From Pristionchus mayeri (taxonomy: Eukaryota; Nematoda; Chromadorea; Rhabditida; Neodiplogasteridae): 64,000 bases of DNA. The stretch is taken from assembly GCA_036245805.1 (NCBI GenBank), contig BTRK01000003.1:620001-684000 (forward strand). The letters run 5' to 3'. Below the pieces are notes generated by a model that saw only the letters and a list, made by a program, of their open reading frames with translations, had not been told where the DNA came from and ran no database searches. A program made the position numbers and the translations under genes. Of this stretch, positions 21,499 to 35,392 are shown in pieces; the stretch's first letter is position 1, and each line of letters starts with the position of its first letter.

Positions 21499-24137
21499 AT
21501 GCATGTTGTCGTCATCCTTCAAGTGTTATCCGTCATCTGCACTGTCGCACTACTTCCCATCAATTTGAGGTGTGTGCAATTGCTGATTGTAGGCTACAAT
21601 TTTGGACAATTGCATTTGTTGCTTTCATTTCGAGTATCACGACTATTTTGACGTGCCACCGTTGAAATTTCAATCATAATATCTCCGATATGGTTTTTAA
21701 TAGTTCAGAATGAATATCATCATCATTCTTACAGAACTGTGTACGTACTTCGCAATCACCCGAAACCGAAGCTACCATCCCCAAAGTCCAGTCAATCGTT
21801 TATTTTGTGCTTGCTAAACATCGGTATGAGTAGCAAGAATACATAACTAACGTAGTATACGAATTTTATTATACATTAAAACATTTTTTTTAAAAATTTG
21901 CATAATTTTTAAGCAATTGTAAATGGCATATACTCCGCAGCAAGCATATTCACCTATGATTGCCCGTACATAGGGCTGGGAGTCGGATTCTACTTGGTAA
22001 AACACGCCAAATTTATGTGTATGTATATTATTTCAGGATAATGGTGGTTTGATTGGATAAACCACGTTCAGGTGAAGATACAATTTTTGTATTTTTATTG
22101 TATTTTTTGAGAATGCAATATTCACCGTTGTGTCTAACGTATCTCTCATCGTGCTACTGTGTCGAGAACTGACCTATGACGTGTTAAGAACTATGAACTG
22201 GAAGGTACGTAATACTGCCATGTGCCATTGTGTCGTATGAGTGCGATGGAATACAATCGAACTCATCGTTATTCGGTGTGTTATATACTTACAATGATTA
22301 ACTGCTCAATTCAGGCATGGGGAAGAAAGTTCACAATGGTTGCAATTTCAACGTCGTGGTTAATTGCAATTGGATGTTCTGTTCCCACGATCCAGCTCGA
22401 GTATCAGATGAAGGTGTGCGCAATAGGATTAACAAACTGAATGAAAATACAATACAATTATTCTTTCAAAAAATCTTGGCAATAAACTCCGGTAAATCAA
22501 TATTATATTATATTCACGTTCTAGCGAATGCGTGTTGATGAATGATAAGTAATGTTTGCATATTTGGCTTCCTCCACAACCATGTTAACAGTTAGCTCAA
22601 CTCATTTCAGGAGATAAATTTAAGCACTGTCTTTCCTGTTCGATCGGTAATGCCAATTTCAACTGACCAACGCTCTTGGAGAACCGTTAGAGTGAGCTTT
22701 TGTTTATGATTCGGGATTTCAAAATCAAGAGCTATTTTGAACAAAAAGTTGGAATAACCCGACTATTTGAAAATAAATGTCCATATTCCGGGTTCAGGTT
22801 TCACGCATTCTGAACATTAATTGGAATGGGTAGAATTTCGCGTTTCCATTACGGACAACATCATTTAATAGAATTGAAATATGTTATTAGTATGACCGGT
22901 GTAAAACAAAATTTTGTTCCAAATAGGTTTGGGAAACTTTTAGATGAAATTATTCAATATTTTTCAAATCTTGTTTTCATATTACAATCAATGAAAAAAA
23001 ATGTTGAATTTGCTCTCGAGTTTGACATACCTATTTATAATTCATATCGTATCGATTCATATCACGCATTCGAAAAAAAGAAATAACAACTAAAAAGAAA
23101 AAAGAAACAAAATCAAAAATCAACAAAAAAGCTTGCAGAATTCGATCGTGCTAGGTATCATGTACGCTAGGCTTGGAATGATTGGAATTAGCTTGCTCCT
23201 TACAGTTCTAATCAAGTGAGTCATGCTTTCAAGCTTCAATGTACATTAAATCATTACAAATCTGGCATAATTCATTTCTTTTCGATTGTTATTAGGTAAT
23301 GTGAGTAATGAACGCTCGTCGGAATCGAATGAGAAAAAAATCTAAATATACTTTTTGTACAAACTTATGTGCACAAGGTCCATATTCAATTATTTTTTTT
23401 TTCTTATATTTGTTCAGGTGTTCCCCGGATCATATTAGTGGACATCACAAAGTGAAAGCAGGGATCAAAAGATTCTGCATGTCTCTTCTGTTTCTATTCA
23501 TTGGTGAGTACTGAACTCACTACTTTTATTTTGTATCTTTAGGTTTTGTAATTCTACAATTTTCGCTTTTTTTTAATTTTACTGATCACTTGTCGAGTAA
23601 GAACGTGCATGCAAAATTGATGGCGAACCATTTTCGATTCTCTTTTTTTTGCAGGATTTGCGGCTATTACTCTGGAATATATGTTTGAAAGCAACAATCT
23701 TAAGTTTTTGCAAAATTCATCGATTGACATGCGCATCATGTATGCCAATGTAATTATCTCGTAAGTATTTCAATTATTTAAAGTATTGAAATATCTCACT
23801 TTGCAGAATCGCAAAGAACCTGGCAAATATGACGATGATAATAATGATGATATTAGTTTTCAAGGTGAGTACTTATTTTAAATAATTCATAAAGTGTAAC
23901 GTGAAAAAACGGCCATACTGCGGCGGTAGGGATAAAGTTACTTCCTATTTCCCGCTGACCCCCACCGAATGGTCGATTCCATCGCAATTTATAGCTTATG
24001 ACAGATTTATCGAGACGATGAAAACCCCAATATTCATACCAAATGTTCAGATACAAGTATTCAAGAGACGAGTCATCGATCACATAGTCTCTCCTTTTGT
24101 AATCGATTTGGCCGTTACATTTAAGCGCTTTTATTAA
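21499..24137 (+). CDS. Serpentine (7TM) receptor, nematode chemoreceptor-like
   Basis: 11-exon model, 294 aa: 21499-21569, 21735-21823, 21914-21996, 22112-22204, 22315-22413, 22611-22646, 23139-23215, 23418-23503, 23655-23760, 23807-23864, 24051-24137; all phases agree. Hydrophobic segments in order: VVVILQVLSVICTVALLPI; SQSFILCLLNI with IVNGIYSAASI; IGLGVGFYLNAIFTVVSNVSL; FTMVAISTSWLIAIG; NSIVLGIMYARLGMIGIS; FCMSLLFLFIGFAAITLEYM; YANVIISIAKNLANMTMII. LCREL after TM3 and the basic tail FKRR fit G-protein-coupled receptors. AATATG follows an acceptor, so the start could be trans-spliced or an upstream exon could be missing. Length fits Str/Srx-type receptors; the exact family was not assigned. 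Confidence 0.75.
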
Positions 24138-24802
24138 TAATCAACTCAAAGAACGATATATGTGTCATTGTCACATCGAATATTTGACTTTGTAGTATAT
24201 TCAAGGTTCAAATACAATATAAACACAGTAACCTTTAAGATAAGCACACCTTCTGTCGCAAAAAATAGGACAAATATTGAAAATCGATATGATTAGTTGC
24301 TGAATACAATTGCAAGATTATTTACTGAAAGATTATTTATAAAGCCATAATTTAATTTTATGTTGTTATATACTCGTGATGTCCAAAAGAATGAAATAAT
24401 CGAATGAATTGTACATTTAAACTAATACTATTGATAGTCGCACAATTAATAATGTTCATCTCAAAGAACGAAAAAAAAACATTTTCAAGGTCACATACAA
24501 TATAAACGCGGTAAACTTAAAATTCTGCATCAGTTGTGGCACCTTCTTGCATTTGCATAGTGCAAACACTTTCCCAGAATTAGTTTCCCACATGAAATCA
24601 CACAATTTTTTGCATACAATTTGTAGCCTACTATAAATGCCATGCTTCCACCTAGTAACTATCATATATATTTCTCTTTTTCCTTCACCTTTCCCCTTGT
24701 TATATTGTTTTTGGGTTTCATTACCCAAGTTTGATAATAAACAGCTATAATAGCGTCGTGGTACTCATTTACGTAGAACGACGTCAAAATGACTCGAAGA
24801 AG
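24138..24802. other. Intergenic, AT-rich, no supported gene
   Basis: Short frames only. It contains two similar stretches (near 24140-24230 and 24440-24520: CTCAAAGAACGA, then AATACAATATAAACAC or CATACAATATAAACGC) that form a small diverged direct repeat. Confidence 0.4.
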
Positions 24803-25353
24803 AGTACTTCCGGGGGTGACAATTGCACAACGGAAATTTGCACAACAAATCGCCATTCGCTTGCGATTTGAGGTAGGTACTTGGGAGTTGCTTCAGTGTT
24901 ACCAGTGTGCGCTCCCCTACATTTGCATATATAAATCTTGTTAACATGCGATCATGAGTTTCACTCGTCACCAACGACCTGGGGTTCATGGTCCAAAATT
25001 TAGAATTTGAGTCGAAAATCGTGGCTAGATAAACCGAGAATGCCGTAGCCAATCAATATTCCAGTAACCCAATAACTACTCAAACCTAGCAACGTGGGTA
25101 TCGATTGGTTAGGGCATGTGTTGTTTATCTAGCCATGATTTTCTATTAAAAATCTCAATTTTGGACCATGAACCCCTATACATAGATATGGAGTGAAACT
25201 CATGTTCGCCTGGTAACAAGATATATACATGTAGGGTAGCACATACTGGTAACACTGAAGCAACTCCCAAGCCCCTACCTCAAATCGCAAGCGAATGACG
25301 ATTTATTGTGCAAATGTCCGTTGTGCAAATGTCACCCCCCGAACTTCCGTACT
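24803..25353. mobile_element. Palindromic MITE-like element
   Basis: Two inverted arms of about 250 bp around a short centre near 25060-25100. Shared blocks are GGGTGACA(A/T)TTGCACAACGG, CATTCGCTTGCGATTTGAGG and TTGGGAGTTGCTTCAGTGTT. The arms differ at many sites, so it is old. Related palindromes lie at 48171-48381 and 59750-59980. Confidence 0.75.
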
Positions 25354-27287
25354 TTCTTTTTTAAGTTCATTTGTGCCCAAAATCATTCAATAACATTCAA
25401 CACAACATTAAAACATTCTTTGCTCATAAATGGGCACATTACCGAAAATTAGAAAATCGATACTCGACCTTTTTTTAAATTGCGGGCTGGGACCTAATGA
25501 ACTAAATGGGTTTTTTTTCAATAATGTATAAATGTTCCTCGGAGCGAAACAGACAAAGTGGGTATCTGTAAATACGGTATTTCACCTGATAAATCCGATG
25601 AAAGGCGCAAAACGGCAAGGGTCTCTAAGAGAGTATCACGACGATGGCGCCGTGGATGCAGATTTTTATCCTCAAACTTATCTAATTAAACTCGGTATGG
25701 GAACATCAAGGTCAAGGGTCAAGGGTTGGTACACTTCAAGAGGAGGAGCACGGACGGATTCCCATCGTCTCGAGTGATCTACCGTCAAGAAAGCCCCGCT
25801 GTCTGCGTTGTGAGTTCCTAACCGGCGCAAGTCAGGTGTTCGGCGGCAGGATGATCTACTTCGATGCTCAATGGAGATCCGTCACGATCGTCCCTACAGT
25901 TGACCAGAGAAGCCAAAGAAGATCCCATCCCTTGACCTAACGACGCTCTGAGACCGAAGATCCCCATTCCCTCCACACTGAAGTCACCCTCCTGCAGGAC
26001 CATTGTGCCTGACGTCAGGATAAATATGATATGGGAACATCACTCGTGAAATATTAAAATATATTGCACAAAAGTCCTTCGTGGGATTCCTACGTTTTGT
26101 ATATTTAATATATTTAATTAATATATTTAATTATTTAATATATTTAATACCGACGTTTGAGATCAATAATCCTCAACAATCAGATTCCGAAAAATACAAC
26201 TTGAGAATATTACCCTTCCGTGAAATGTTCAGAGGTTAGAAAATTATTCCAAATATTGTATCTGTATTATGTCTTCAGAAGATCGATTCTCTCGCGATTC
26301 CCCTCATGTATGCCTATATTTTAGACATTTCATCGCTGTTTTTAACTCTGTCCCTTCTCGTCCCACTGCTTTCTGGCGCCGACGTATGTTCAGTTTTCTT
26401 GTTTTTGCTGACGAAAATATATATATCTCTACTTGGGTTTTTTACATTAGCTGGCTACTAGAAATAGTGTTTGTCAACGATTTCGAATATACTTTACTCA
26501 TGGACTGTGGGTCAGAAGAAATTCAACCCACTCGTCTCGGTGATATATGCATATTATCGATTTTTATGATTGATCACTTCCAAATTTACCAATGTCATTA
26601 AATTTTCATCGTACATGTTACGTTTGGCATTCTGCTCATATTGACGAGCTCATCAAACTTGAAAAAAACGAGGGAAGCTGTTTTATAGTCATTTCCTCGG
26701 AATATCGATTTTCATGACGAGAAATAGGTCGTATCTCGAGCGGTACCCAATCCCAATAAGCTGCATTTCTCAAATAGGTTCTCCAAATTTAGTGATTGTC
26801 TACGTTGCTCAAATTTTATACTGGCATCGCGATATCGATTTACTACGCAAGTTCCCGGACATTCCTTGCCCAAAATATTTTTTCACTTCGTCAAAGTGCT
26901 TTAATTTCGATTAAAAAATGAATAGGATAAATAAATTGAGAGATCTTCTTTGAGACGCGCGTTTGACATGAAACTCGGTTTTCCGATGAAATTACCATGA
27001 CAGCCTTCCCTTGTTCGATTTTGTAGAGCGCTTCAATACGAGTATGCGAAAAAAATCTGTACGATGAACTAAACTTGACTTCAAATAAGTCAATTGGAAG
27101 TGTTAGATCATAAACATCGGTAATGTGCAGATTTCACCGAACCGAGTGGATTGACCTTCTTCGAACCCCCAATCGGGTCCACCTACAACATGTACTCGAA
27201 ATAAATGACACAACATATGTTCTAGTAGCCATAACTTCTTGTTTTCCTACACGTTTACGTCAGACTGGTGATAGTGTAAATAGCAAA
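25354..27287. other. Intergenic with dispersed-repeat sequence
   Basis: 26600-27180 is similar in blocks to 48540-48960 (TCGATTTACTACGCAAGTTC and its diverged partner; TTGACCTTCTTCGAACCCCC in inverted order). No gene is supported. The 110-codon frame at 26269-26601 has no domain or splice support. Confidence 0.4.
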
Positions 27288-27411
27288 ATGAGCAGGTATG
27301 CGAGTGGCTTGGGCATGCGCCATGGTGTGGGCATCACGATTGCCCGGAAGGATGGACTGAGCTCCATCGTGCGGAGACTGTCGCTCTGGAGAAGAAGTTC
27401 GATTTCGGATG
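27288..27411 (+). CDS. Candidate coding exon, unknown product
   Basis: A GC-richer stretch in AT-rich surroundings reads from ATG through GLGMRHGVGITIARKDGLS and IVRRLSLWRRSSISDG to a GTAAAA donor. The composition and the donor suggest a real exon. RRLS and RRSS resemble basophilic kinase sites. No downstream exon could be joined, and a short partial duplicate of its end (TTCGATTCAGGATGG) follows at 27451. Confidence 0.35.
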
Positions 27412-28808
27412 GTAAAATTATTATTAATTATTAATAAAATTATTTCAACAATAAGTTCGATTCAGGATGGTAAGTAAAATCATATTCACAGAAATTTTCA
27501 AAATCGATATATTATTGCATTCCACCATACTTTGGAAGTACACTTTAGAACCCCCCCCCCCCCCCCCCCTGCTCATTTGCCTCGTTATCTCGTGGATATT
27601 TATACCCACGTTCTCTTAAAGGCACATCAAATATAGATACGAGCAACGGTGTAGGGGAGCAATTTGTTCCAAAGAGTATGAATTCAATATTGAAGAGCAT
27701 TTTTATGGTAATTTCTGAGAAACTCGAATTCTATCAGGTTGTTGCGAAAGTCTTGTCGCGTCTTATTGCTTGAACTTGACAGCTCCTATCTTCCTTACTT
27801 CATCTTTTATTATCATCTAACTAATTACAGTTGATGAGGTAATCAATGGCCTTTCTAGTGCACTTTACTCCACATCTGAAGAATCATTTAGCAATTCACA
27901 GTATGATACGAAACCTTGCCGAGCGAGGTGGCCGATTAGCTCGTTTCTACGTTTACCAGTACTCGGAAAAGAGTGGAATGACCGAATTTATATAATATTC
28001 ATAAACAGTATTACCCATGCATTACAAGGACACATTAATGGATAGCCAGGCGCAAACGCCTTTCTTGAAGATTTTAAATATTCCGGAATCAAGCGTGGAA
28101 AAGAATTTGCGAAAACATGTTTTATCATCTCATTTTCTAGCCAATGAATCTGGGAATATTAATTATTCTGAAATGCATATAGTATGAGGTTATTGACTTG
28201 CTATTTCAGTTTGGGGTTGGCAGAATGTCTCTCCGGCAGAATTGGTCTTTCAAAATAGAGATCCTCAAATTTTAATGACGAAAATAGCCTTATTTGGCAA
28301 AAATAAAACCCGCAACCTACTTGCATGGAGGACCTATTGGATTTATCTAAACAAGCAATCCTTAATCGGTTATAATTTCATAAGAAATATTTCAGAAGTC
28401 GCTAGTTATTTTAAGGCTAGAAGAAATTCGGAACGATTTTTAAACTAATTTTGACACAAAATCAAAATTTTCCGATTTTCCATAGGAGCTTCATCAGGGG
28501 TAACTACATGGTAATGATGCGCATGTATGAGCCTAACATATATTATCAGGGTAGGCAACCGAAATTACAGAGAACCGACATCGGTGTATTTACACACGCG
28601 ACAAGAATTTCGCAACAACCTAATAGAAATGGAAAAAATAAAGATAAAAATACTTTATTTTAAAATGCAGGTCTTGCGATACTGGAAAGAATACTCTGTG
28701 TTGCAGGAATTCAGCCGTACTAAAAGACCCGAAAAAGGTCTGCGGAACAATTTTTATTCTGATATATGTTACTTTGTAAAATTGGATTTATTAATATATT
28801 TTTCGCAG

Positions 28809-29350
28809 CATTGCGGACTCACTAACGAAAACTGCCCCGCTGGAAGAGAACATTTCTTCGAGTCCCAGACTTCCTTTGGGATAGATGCTAATGCACCGAC
28901 GTAAGTTATCAAAGTTCGAAGCATTGGGCTATAAGTATGATATAATATATGATTGAAACATTCCACGAGAAAACAACACTCCATACTCTAAAATTAATGA
29001 ATTGAATGCTTCTCAGCGGATGTCGTATCTCAAAGTTATATAAAATTTTTGAAGATACTACTTGAGTAAAAAAATTTTGGCATATGAGGTGTTGGCTCTA
29101 CACCCCATATTCCAAATTGCAAATGCGTAGCTCTTCCAGGACCTGAGATATGGAATTTTGCCGATGTTAATATTCCCTGTTATCCTTGATTTGTAGCCAT
29201 TCTCATGTGGAATGCAATTCATGCATTTTATTTTAGAGTTATCATTCTTCCTCACGAATTTAGAGAGATTAAAAATACCAAAAAAATAAAATTAAAACTT
29301 ATCAATATTTTTTCAGGTTCTGTTGTGACCCGAATACACTGGCGTTTTAA
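28809..29350 (+). CDS. 3' exons of a Cys-rich secreted-type protein, partial
   Basis: Exon 28809-28900 (acceptor TTTCGCAG, donor GAC|GTAAGT) reads HCGLTNENCPAGREHFFESQ and on to DANAPT. It joins in phase to 29317-29350 (acceptor TTTTTCAG), which reads FCCDPNTLAF and stops. The Cys pattern C-C-CC fits a small disulphide-bonded extracellular domain. Upstream exons and a signal peptide were not identified; the frame upstream of 28809 is open but not convincing. Confidence 0.45.
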
Positions 29351-30011
29351 TGAACTATCTTCCTATTTAAAAAAATGTAATGTATTACACATTTGATAAA
29401 TTTGAGTATTTTGTGAATGTTATTTATTGTATATTAGAGAATCACGTAAAAATTTTAAATTTTTTTATTAAAAAAATAATTTCTTCCGAAATCGTACATC
29501 GACTAGGCCTTGAATTATGGCTTTTAGGTATAACCGTGATTGTGGGTGGTTGATCTGAGAGATACATAAATCATCGTCGATTTTTCTCCGATAAAACAGT
29601 GCCTTTGGGGTGGTCACATCAGGCAGTAGTGCTCAGGTGAGGGCCATATTCTAAATAAGGTGCTCTAATACAGCAGGGTCAGGAAAGGCGCACAGATCAA
29701 TTACCCGTAATGATGTATACAGCGAGAAGTGGTCAATACGAGTTGAATTTCAAGAACATGTTTGACTGATCAATGATCCATTTTGCTCAAGCTTATGAAA
29801 AGTGAGCACTCGAGTAATTTCGTAAATAACTCGAGTTGATTATATGAAATTCGAAAAATTGTAACTAAAAAAATACGAAAAACATTAGAACGCTGTGCAA
29901 TTCAACTCCATTATTCTGAATCGCCTTTAAAATGGTATTTCTTCAAAAATTACGTTTATCTAATTTTACTTTATAAACACATTATTGGCATGAGACGTCT
30001 GCACTTCTTTT

Positions 30012-33000
30012 CTACGCCCGGCAGGTCAGGTTCAATCCAGCACAGAAGTGATCTTCCTCATACGACTTGGCAGCTCGCAGACAGCACACATACTTCTGCC
30101 GACACTTGAAGTCGTTGACGCAATCTCCCTCGTATGACGACCGCCAGTAATAGCTGAAATGATTCCCGGATTGACATTGATTCGCAATGAATAATTGTTC
30201 TGTATCGATTCGCAGAATAAGCATTGTTGTTGATTTTATTCTTCACAAGTTGTTGTTAAAGGTCAGATCGTTGAAAAAAAGGTTTTTTTGTCAATAGGCG
30301 GGTTACCGATGGAACTTCTCGAATAGATCGTCGTCAGCAGCCAGTCTGTCAATGAGATCGTTCCACGACGAGGGAGAGAGGTCAGAAAGACCGAATGTGC
30401 CCTGAAAATGTATTGTTCGGCTGATGCGGGAACATAAATGTTGTAGTCATAGTGTGGAAGAGAATCAAATAACAATGCACGATGTATGTTATCGCTGTCG
30501 TACCTATGTATTGGAACGGAATAAGGGAACTTTTTACTTGTGTGTGTATTTTAATTATATTTATTTTATTTAAGACCTACCTTTGCGGTATACTCTAGGG
30601 TCCACTTAGGCTCTTGGTCACTAACGTTTGCCTCATCAAGATCGGTGACATACGTTTCCGTATCGAGCACAGTCTGCAAAAAATATGATTTACTGGCACT
30701 TCTTGGATATTCGGCCCACCCCTCCCCTTCCTCCTCTACCACACTCATTTCTAGGTGTCATTCCCATATTTTCTGTCGCACATCCCCTTTATGTTGGGAG
30801 GGAATGAGAAAGTAGTGCCGATCTACTTCATAAACATATTAGTTAGAGATAGATAAGCAATTTTATATTGTCTTGTGTTCGGTAAACAGTATCCTTGCGT
30901 TTAGGTAAATGCCATAACTCGATGTACACTTACATAGGAGGCTCCCTCATATCCTCCATCGATGGTGTAGATGCGATAAGCTGGATTGACGTAGGAGTAG
31001 GTCGTCAGGGAAGGCGTGATGAAGTTGAAGTGAGTAGGGCGTCCGGCCGGATTCGATTCGTCGTAGTACACCTGCAAATAAGAGTTCGCAATTCGGTGAG
31101 CCGGAGCAATCGTCTGACTCTCCTCAGTTTGCACGCTCTCTCACAGGCCAGAGAGACGAGAGAGCGCGTGCAAACTGAAGAGAGTCAGACGATTGCCCGT
31201 GCGCCGTCTCTTCTTTCACGCAAACTCTTGTCAATCGTCCTATATATAGAGTATATGAGAAGAAGATTCGAACTGTAATTGAGAGATACCTCAAAGTGGT
31301 CGTAGTGAGTGTGACCGTAGAATTGCGCAGTAATGGTGTTTTCAAATCTGCAAATCTCGAAGCATGGGATGAATTTAAAAAAAAAACGCTTTCTTCATTC
31401 AGCTAACATTTATGTGGGAGAAATAAGACCAGAATTCGAAATTCAGGCCAGCCTCACTTGCACTGTGCACTCTCTCGACCGGTCGAGTTTGGGGGGGGGG
31501 GTTGAATCAAGGCTTGATACCGCTTCTCAAAATCTAAGTCATACTTAGGAGAATTGTGCGAAAAATATATGCAAAACGTGCCTTCTTTCGTCGAATTATG
31601 TCTAAAATCTGCTTTAAATTTACCTATTAACGATTTCGTAGAAGTTGTGTGCCCATCCCTTGATGCAGTAGTTGTCTCCAGCGGGGATGTGAGAGATGAT
31701 GTGCACCTCAATTTACAAATTCAGATATAGTCAACCGATAGTATGGGTTTTATATTTTAGTGCGCATGACTTATTTGGCTTCATGTAAACATGAGTTGAT
31801 ATATTAGTATAATGCCCAGCTAACCTCCTAGTCCGATGAGGTCTCATGCTATCTCTACCTTTTAAACTGAAGAAATATCCAAATAACTCACCTTCTCCCC
31901 TTTCTGCTCAGATGCGAGAAGTTCGGAAACAAGCCAGGAAAGAGTGCCATCCGGATCGGTCTGATTGAGGTAGATGTAGCTGAAATATGTTTGGCTTTCC
32001 TTTGCGGATTGTAGTGCATCTAACTATATTACGGAAATATGTGCGAAGTTCAGCTTATTTTTTCGGGAAATGGTTCATTGTAATACTCTCTAGACCTGCG
32101 ACAGGCACTATAACTTGGAACATTAATTTGTAGACATTTAATTACTCACTAATTATAGATAGCGCAATAGTCGGAATTTAGGGAGATGAGCTTCAGTCCT
32201 GGCGAGGGATACTCCACGTACGACGCGCGACTGAATATATTGAATATTTTTTCCAATATATTTCACATGCCGATAATTTGAATTGTGTGTTCATTTTTAT
32301 CAATCTTAAATATGAACATCTGTGCTTACTATTGCACTCCCTTGACTGATTCGGGCGTGATCCATCTGCTCCATTGACCTGCGAGAGTGTTATAAAGCCA
32401 GGTCGGTCCGCGATTCTCGTAGTCCTCCATATTGTGAGGGCCCATGCTGTAATAGTGATTTCATAGGCGTCAAAGTGATATTCTGTTCATATTTCTACTC
32501 TCCCTGTCGGCCAATCTGGGAGTTCGCAAATTCGAGTAATCATCTATTCATTAAGGACTCCACCAGTCGAGAGATACACAAACCATACAATTGAGATTGT
32601 ATCGGATGGCGAGAAAATTATCCTGATGTCGAACTGGTACTAATACCCCCCACACGCTAGCCCGAGCCTAAATACCTATTAACCTCCTCATCACGTCGCT
32701 CCATGAAAGTGTTGGTGAATTAAAAAATACGAATAGGAATACTAATATATGACTTCGCTTACGAGTCTTGCGGCACTCCCTCATGGTTCCCAACAGCCTC
32801 GTAGATTGGAGTATCGGGGAAATACTTGACGAACACTTGCGTAATATTGATGATGTTGTCCTGTGTAATCATTACGATTTATTATGTCCCTATTCCGAAT
32901 GTCTTCCTCTTTTCAATTCAGACCTTTTTTACGCTTGAATGACCATCAATTGATTAAAAAATATTATTTAATCGGCTTTGTCTATCGATATTGAGAATGA

Positions 33001-35392
33001 AATACAATTAACCTTCGTTTTCTCCCTTGTGTAAACCCAGTTGTCGTGCGACTCCATGTCTCCAGTTACGATGATATAGTCGAGATCCTGAAAAAATCAA
33101 CGATCAAATACCAAATATATTAAATATCAAATATCGGGGAGATCAGAGGTGTCAAAGTTCAAAGATAGCAAATACCTAACAAAACAAAGTATACCTTGTG
33201 AGTTTCTGCTATGTGCCTCATTGCAGCATCAAATGTTCGGAAAGGGATGTCGCAATTGTATACGGCTCCCCACTTCCCGGCTGGCACTTTGACAGGAGCA
33301 TCTGAAGTAGGCTTAGTGATTCAGATCGTCGTCTCTTCATTTCTCACATACTAATCTGAAGTAACTCGCGATTTGCAAATCATAGCCTTTGTCGGCGTTT
33401 GCACTTTCCTTGTTTGGGATTCGTTGCTCGTATTATCGAAGCTGTTGGAAGGCTATTTTATGGTGGAGAAAGAAGGGGAACTAGAAACAATATGTAAAAG
33501 ATAAAGGTACATCCCGTCTTCGAGACCAGCTCGCGGTAGAATACTGCTAGGCCAGTGTCAATTATTGATACAATATAAAAACAAATAATACTCGAGTATC
33601 TCACCACGTTCGGAAATTGGTGGTCTTCTGCAGCAAAGTAGCTGTTCGGCCTGTGAAAATTGACAATCGGTAAATGTTGAAATTAATTAATTCTACATTT
33701 TCTTTTTTTCTCAAATTCTAAATTTTCTCAGAAAATATTATCAAAAATTGTAAAAAAAGTTTTGAAAAAGGTTTCATTTTTATTAATGATTATTAATGAC
33801 AACAAACCTTGCAATCCGCCTCGCTCCCTTCTTCGTAGAGTCTGTCGACGTGAATATCCGAGAGATGGAGCACTCTTTGCGTTTGCTTAGGCGACTGAAG
33901 ACGGATTAGAAGTGTATACTAGATTTACAAACTCAAAAACAGATTTACAAAAAAAAAGTCATATTTCATTTTCCCACGCACGCTCGACCGGTAATCAGAG
34001 TGCTACAAAATTTTGAATAATTAAACTTACAGCTACGGAAGGCCAAGGCTTCACAGGCGGCTTGCCTCCAGGGATCGTCAGGTTCCACAGCATCTTAATT
34101 ATAACAATAATATGTTGTATTTGAAATGCAAATCTTAAATGCCCGTAGTTGGAATGCTTGACATACCTTGACTGGGGTCACAGGTGTTCCACAATCATCG
34201 ACGAAGATTCCGCAGATCTCATCAGGTGTGAAAATGACTCGCTCGATAACGAAGTAGAGTTCATCCTGAAAAAAAAATTGCATGCTATCGCCTTCTCTTC
34301 AGAGAACGAGAGGCTGTGTTTCACGCTCAACAACTTTTGATAGCACCTTCATGATGAACTTCATGGTGAAGTTGCGTTCGCTAAATCTATTTTTTTCGTT
34401 TTGCCCTGGTCGAATTTCAGCGTAGCCTTTTCGAGACAACGTAGCCATGTGAGTTGTAGCCTATCACATCACACGCGATCCACATCATCCTTTTAGAACT
34501 GTACCCTCTGATAACATGTAGTGCTGTTTGATCGCACTCAATCGTAGTCAAGCCAGGGAAGACGATCAGAGTAGCAAATCGGCACTTTCGATCATTCCCG
34601 AAACAACTTACGGCTTGCTCCTTGATCATTGTCTCGCAGATATACGGTGTTTGAATGTCCAGAGTAATGCATGCTTTGCTGAAGATACATTGATTTATAT
34701 GACGAATGAAAACAAAAACGTAAGAAAAAACAAAACTCACATGAGAAATTCATCAATCGCCTCGTCCACTTGCTCCTCTTCTAGCAGTTGACGAATACCT
34801 GGTAAAATATACATATATTTAGAGAAAGCGTAAGACTCATTCTAAGCATAATGTTTTTTTGCGCAATTTCACAGCTGAATTAACGAAGAAAATATGATGT
34901 ATTCTATGATTTTTACGTTGTGTTACAACCTGGGATCGCACGCAGTTTAAATAAAGGAGTGATAAAAAGCAAGTCAATGAGTAGGATGAGTTATTGTCTA
35001 ACCCTGCACAATAGTTGAACATGTTACGCAGTTGAGCTTGCCCTTTCGAACAGCGGTCTTCAGCGAATGCCAAGCCTTCAAATAAGTTTAGAGGATTTCA
35101 ATTGAACATTCTTCATTAACCTGAGCTCTGGAAATAATCGGGGTATCAAGGCCGTTCACGCTACTTCCACGCATCGAGGACTTGAACGAAGGCATATTCT
35201 GCAATTTGCAGTGAAATTGGCATTGTTTCAACAATACTTTGGCGTATATTTTTTGTAAGAAATGTCAAAGTAAATATAGAATCAGTGGAACTCAGTGTAT
35301 GAAATTGAACACACCTGCCGTTGTTCTCCCAGAGTAATGGCATGGGAGAGGACGGTAGGAATGAGACACAGCACTACTAGAAAGGGGAGCAT
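30012..35392 (-). CDS. asm: Acid sphingomyelinase (sphingomyelin phosphodiesterase)
   Basis: Secreted or lysosomal zinc hydrolase turning sphingomyelin into ceramide plus phosphocholine. 21 exons (35392-35315, 35198-35121, 35075-35003, 34798-34741, 34678-34612, 34265-34167, 34093-34031, 33894-33808, 33650-33605, 33301-33195, 33087-33013, 32860-32763, 32446-32330, 32230-32150, 31979-31892, 31706-31624, 31347-31290, 31071-30934, 30673-30581, 30401-30307, 30153-30012) join in phase to 607 aa, the usual size. Signal peptide [16 protein letters not shown]; saposin-B region with [22 protein letters not shown]; metallophosphatase motifs SDIHVD (Asp185, His187), GDMESHD (Asp262), GNHE (Asn302, His303), HIISHIP and GHTH (His445, His447); Cys-rich C-terminus. 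All catalytic motifs are intact. AATTCAG directly before the ATG may be a trans-splice site. Worms have several asm paralogues; which one this is was not resolved. Confidence 0.96.
31106..31196. repeat. Hairpin repeat in sphingomyelinase intron
   Basis: A 91-bp near-palindrome: GCAATCGTCTGACTCTC at the left, GAGAGTCAGACGATTGC at the right, with TTTGCACGCTCTCTC paired to GAGAGAGCGCGTGCAAA. Diverged relatives lie at 1455-1510, 35577-35690, 45860-45915 and 56140-56220. It is a dispersed foldback repeat. Confidence 0.8.

Noticed and set aside
25694..26043. LTR-like element bounded by the repeat TATGGGAACATCA
   Set aside because: The 13-bp direct repeat could be chance. No TG...CA ends, no tRNA primer site and no coding remnants were found.
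26269..26601. 110-codon plus-strand frame
   Set aside because: Aromatic-rich, AT-driven composition with no domain and no convincing splice sites; it adjoins a dispersed repeat.
27549..27570. C homopolymer and other G/C runs (31492, 52248, 52573, 52604, 59970)
   Set aside because: Low-complexity tracts prone to sequencing error; several mark ends of palindromic elements but have no independent function that can be seen.
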